A DNA stretch of 64,000 nt from Streptomyces fragilis (lineage in GTDB: Bacteria > Actinomycetota > Actinomycetes > Streptomycetales > Streptomycetaceae): NCBI RefSeq assembly GCF_003112515.1, contig NZ_BEVZ01000004.1, positions 124,001 through 188,000 of the forward strand, read 5' to 3'. Every line of letters begins with the position of its first letter. Within the stretch, counting starts at the first letter, position 1. The position numbers and the translations under genes were made by a program. This document shows, piece after piece, positions 62,074-64,000 of the stretch. The notes under the pieces are model-generated. The model did no database searches. It was not told where the DNA came from and saw only the letters and a list, made by a program, of their open reading frames with translations.

Positions 62074-62487
62074 CTAGTTGAGCAGGCTTCCCTGAAGCTC
62101 CGCGCGCAGGTCCGGCGTAAGTACCGTACCTGCACGGTCGACCAGGAGTGCCATCTCGTACCCCACCAGACCGATGTCCGCCTCGGGGTGGGCCAGCACG
62201 GCAAGTGACGAACCGTCCGAAATGGACATGATGAAGAGGAATCCCCGCTCCATCTCGACCACCGTCTGGTTCACATGGCCGCCCTCGAAGATCCGCGAGG
62301 CTCCCGCGGTCAGCGAGGTCAGACCCGAGGCGACCGCCGCGAGCTGGTCCGCGCGGTCACGCGGGAAACCTTCCGACATCGCCAGAAGGAGGCCGTCGGC
62401 GGAGACCACCACGGTGTGGGAAACACCGGGGGTGTTGTCCACGAAGTTGGTGATCAACCAGTTCAGGTTCTGCGCCGCCTGGCTCAT
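62074..62487 (-). CDS. cvnB: Conservon roadblock/LC7 protein CvnB
   Basis: 137 aa, the usual size. MSQAAQNLNWLITNFVDNTP, VVSADGLLLAMSEGFPRDRA and GFLFIMSISDGSSLAVLAHP identify a roadblock/LC7 domain, the probable GTPase-activating partner of CvnD. Start ATG 62487; ten bases after cvnA. Confidence 0.95.
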   Translation of the reverse strand: MSQAAQNLNWLITNFVDNTPGVSHTVVVSADGLLLAMSEGFPRDRADQLAAVASGLTSLTAGASRIFEGGHVNQTVVEMERGFLFIMSISDGSSLAVLAHPEADIGLVGYEMALLVDRAGTVLTPDLRAELQGSLLN

Positions 62488-62497
62488 CGGGCTCACA

Positions 62498-64000
62498 CTA
62501 ACGCTCCTGGTTGTAGGTGCTGTCAGGACCACGGAATTGGTTCCCGTCGGCCTGGCCGTTCGTTTCGTTGCCGGCGGTGCGTCCGCGCTGGACGCCCCGC
62601 CGCAGGTTGCTCAGCCGGCCCCGTACTTCGTCGGGGTTGCGGGAGACCTGCGGACCGCCCTGCGGGGTCGCCTCGGCGGTGCCCTCCACGAGGTTCGCCT
62701 TGGGTACCCGCTTCGGCAGGCCGGAAGAGGTCACTCCGCCCGCCTTGGGCTTGCGGAGCTTGGACGCGGACTCCCAGCGGCCGTCGTTGGAGGACTGCCA
62801 GTCGTCGCCGGCCGCAGCCGGGTCCTGGCCGTTGCCCTGACCGGGGCCGCCGCCGAAGCCCCCGCGCCGCGGGAGTCCGGAGTCGGTCGTCGCCGGGCCC
62901 TGGCCGAAGCCTACGCCGTCCGACATGCCCGCGTCAGCGCCCTGGGGCGACTCCGCATCCGCGGGGTACCCCTCGGCGTAGCCGTTGCCGTACCCCTGCT
63001 GCTGCCAGTCGCCCTGGTAGGGCTGCTCGCCGTAGTTCTGGTAACCGTCCTGGCCGCCGCCCTGCTGCTGCGCCTGGCCGGACTCCGCATAGCCCTGGTC
63101 ACCGTAGTACGGCTCGTCGTAGCCCTGCTGCTCCGGGTAGCCCTGCTGGTCGTAGCCGCCGTCCTGGTAGCCCTGACCCTCGTCGTACCCCTGGCCGTCC
63201 TGGTAGCCCTGGCCGGCCTGGAAGTCCTGCGGGTGCGTCTGGGCCTCGAGGGCGGCACGGCGCTCCTCGCGGAGGAGCTGGCGGCCGACCGGATCGAGCT
63301 CGCGGGCCTCCTCCCCCGGCTGCTGGTAGCGGCTGTCGTCGAAGCCGAGCTCCGCGGCGGTCCGCAGCGGGGCCTGCTCGACGGATGCCTGCTGGTACTG
63401 CTCCGGGATGATCTGCGAGACCGTGAACTCGTCGGCCGGCGCGTTCTGCGCGGCGCCGCCGTGCGTGATGTTGTCCGGGAGCATGACCAGCGAGGTGGTG
63501 CCGGCCTGCTCGCCCGAGGGGCGCAGCTGGACGCGGATGCCGTGCCGGTCGGACAGACGGCCGACCACGAAGAGGCCCATGTGCTGGGAGATCGCGGCGT
63601 CCACGGTCGGCGGGTTGGCCAGCTTGTGGTTGATGTCCGCGAAGTCCTCGGCGGTGAGGCCGATGCCCTTGTCGTGGATCTCGATCATGACGCGGCCGTC
63701 CGGCAGACGGGTCGCGGTGACGCGGACCTTGGTCTGCGGGGAGGAGAACGTGGTCGCGTTCTCCAGCAGCTCGGCGAGCAGGTGCACGAGGTCGGTCACG
63801 GCGCGGCCGTGGATCTCGGCCTCCGGGACGCCGGCCAGCTCGATGCGCTCGTACTGCTCCACCTCGGAGGAGGCGGCGCGCAGGATGTCGACCAGCGGGA
63901 CCGGCTGGTCCCAGCGGCGGCCGGGCTCCTCGCCGGCGAGGACCAGGAGGTTCTCGCCGTTGCGGCGCATGCGGGTCGCCAGGTGGTCCAGCTTGAAGAG
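62498..64000 (-). CDS. cvnA: Conservon sensor ATPase CvnA (5' end outside the window)
   Basis: Only the C-terminal roughly 500 residues are inside the window. It has the histidine-kinase-type HATPase: TRMRRNGENLLVLAG (in the dimerisation helix), DLVHLLAELLENATTFSSPQ (N box), IEIHDKGIGLTAEDF (G1) and HMGLFVVGRLSDRHGI (G2). This is followed by a long Gln/Gly/Tyr-rich low-complexity region (YQDGQGYDEGQGYQDGGYD) and a basic tail. The N-terminal sensor domain and membrane helices lie beyond 64000. Confidence 0.93.
   Translation of the reverse strand, partial: LFKLDHLATRMRRNGENLLVLAGEEPGRRWDQPVPLVDILRAASSEVEQYERIELAGVPEAEIHGRAVTDLVHLLAELLENATTFSSPQTKVRVTATRLPDGRVMIEIHDKGIGLTAEDFADINHKLANPPTVDAAISQHMGLFVVGRLSDRHGIRVQLRPSGEQAGTTSLVMLPDNITHGGAAQNAPADEFTVSQIIPEQYQQASVEQAPLRTAAELGFDDSRYQQPGEEARELDPVGRQLLREERRAALEAQTHPQDFQAGQGYQDGQGYDEGQGYQDGGYDQQGYPEQQGYDEPYYGDQGYAESGQAQQQGGGQDGYQNYGEQPYQGDWQQQGYGNGYAEGYPADAESPQGADAGMSDGVGFGQGPATTDSGLPRRGGFGGGPGQGNGQDPAAAGDDWQSSNDGRWESASKLRKPKAGGVTSSGLPKRVPKANLVEGTAEATPQGGPQVSRNPDEVRGRLSNLRRGVQRGRTAGNETNGQADGNQFRGPDSTYNQER

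Overview
The window is a very GC-rich actinomycete chromosome segment and almost certainly comes from a Streptomyces species. The evidence is GTG and TTG starts, four-base ATGA/GTGA overlaps between cistrons, a conservon (cvn) operon, an HU protein with a long Lys/Ala tail (HupS), zinc-type L28 and L32, NdgR divergent from leuCD, and an isorenieratene (crt) cluster with LitR/LitS-type regulators.

Layout. 1-6.2 kb: ftsY, smc, a small coiled-coil gene and acylphosphatase, all on the minus strand. 6.4-7.6 kb: a membrane-anchored CAP-domain protein. 7.6-11.6 kb: a decayed integrative element of lower GC content that appears to have entered the 3' end of the CAP gene. It holds a frameshifted integrase remnant, a 5'-truncated regulator, a 140-bp imperfect palindrome, tandem repeats, orphan small genes and a HicAB toxin-antitoxin pair. 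11.7-20.7 kb: a VOC protein, a zinc-ribbon membrane protein, then the minus-strand core run mutM, rnc, rpmF, yceD-like, DivIVA-like, coaD, rsmD and recG. 20.9-26.7 kb: plus-strand HSP90-like ATPase with an overlapping giant TPR protein, then a DUF4328 membrane protein. 26.7-32 kb: DAK-domain protein, rpmB, thiD, thiL, a stand-alone RAM domain and a DUF3515 lipoprotein.

32-45.3 kb is the carotenoid and light-response island: ZAS zinc protein, class F sortase, DUF4397 protein and the ECF sigma factor litS on the minus strand; litR (MerR plus cobalamin domain) divergent from litS; litQ, crtY and crtU on the plus strand; and crtE-I-B-V on the minus strand, convergent with crtYU. From GGPP the island encodes phytoene synthesis, desaturation to lycopene, cyclisation to beta-carotene and ring aromatisation toward isorenieratene. 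I find one bipartite motif, GCATCC-N17-[CG]GAA[CG], upstream of crtE, crtY and the DUF4397 gene, which I propose as the LitS promoter. Helically phased TGCGTCGT repeats lie between litR and litS and are proposed as the LitR operator.

45.5-54.4 kb returns to core genes: ddl, gpsA, plsC, cofC, a small conserved gene, hupS, leuD, leuC and ndgR. 54.5-55 kb is a five-gene tRNA array (Glu-CTC x3, Gln-CTG x2) on the minus strand. 55-58 kb: HAD phosphatase, polytopic membrane protein and YceI, whose upstream region carries two dyads. 58.5-60.3 kb: accB and accE. 60.8-64 kb: a cvnABCD conservon, with cvnA running off the window edge.

Functions were assigned from protein motifs and gene context only. 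No database search was run, and comparisons with S. coelicolor or S. griseus are from memory.
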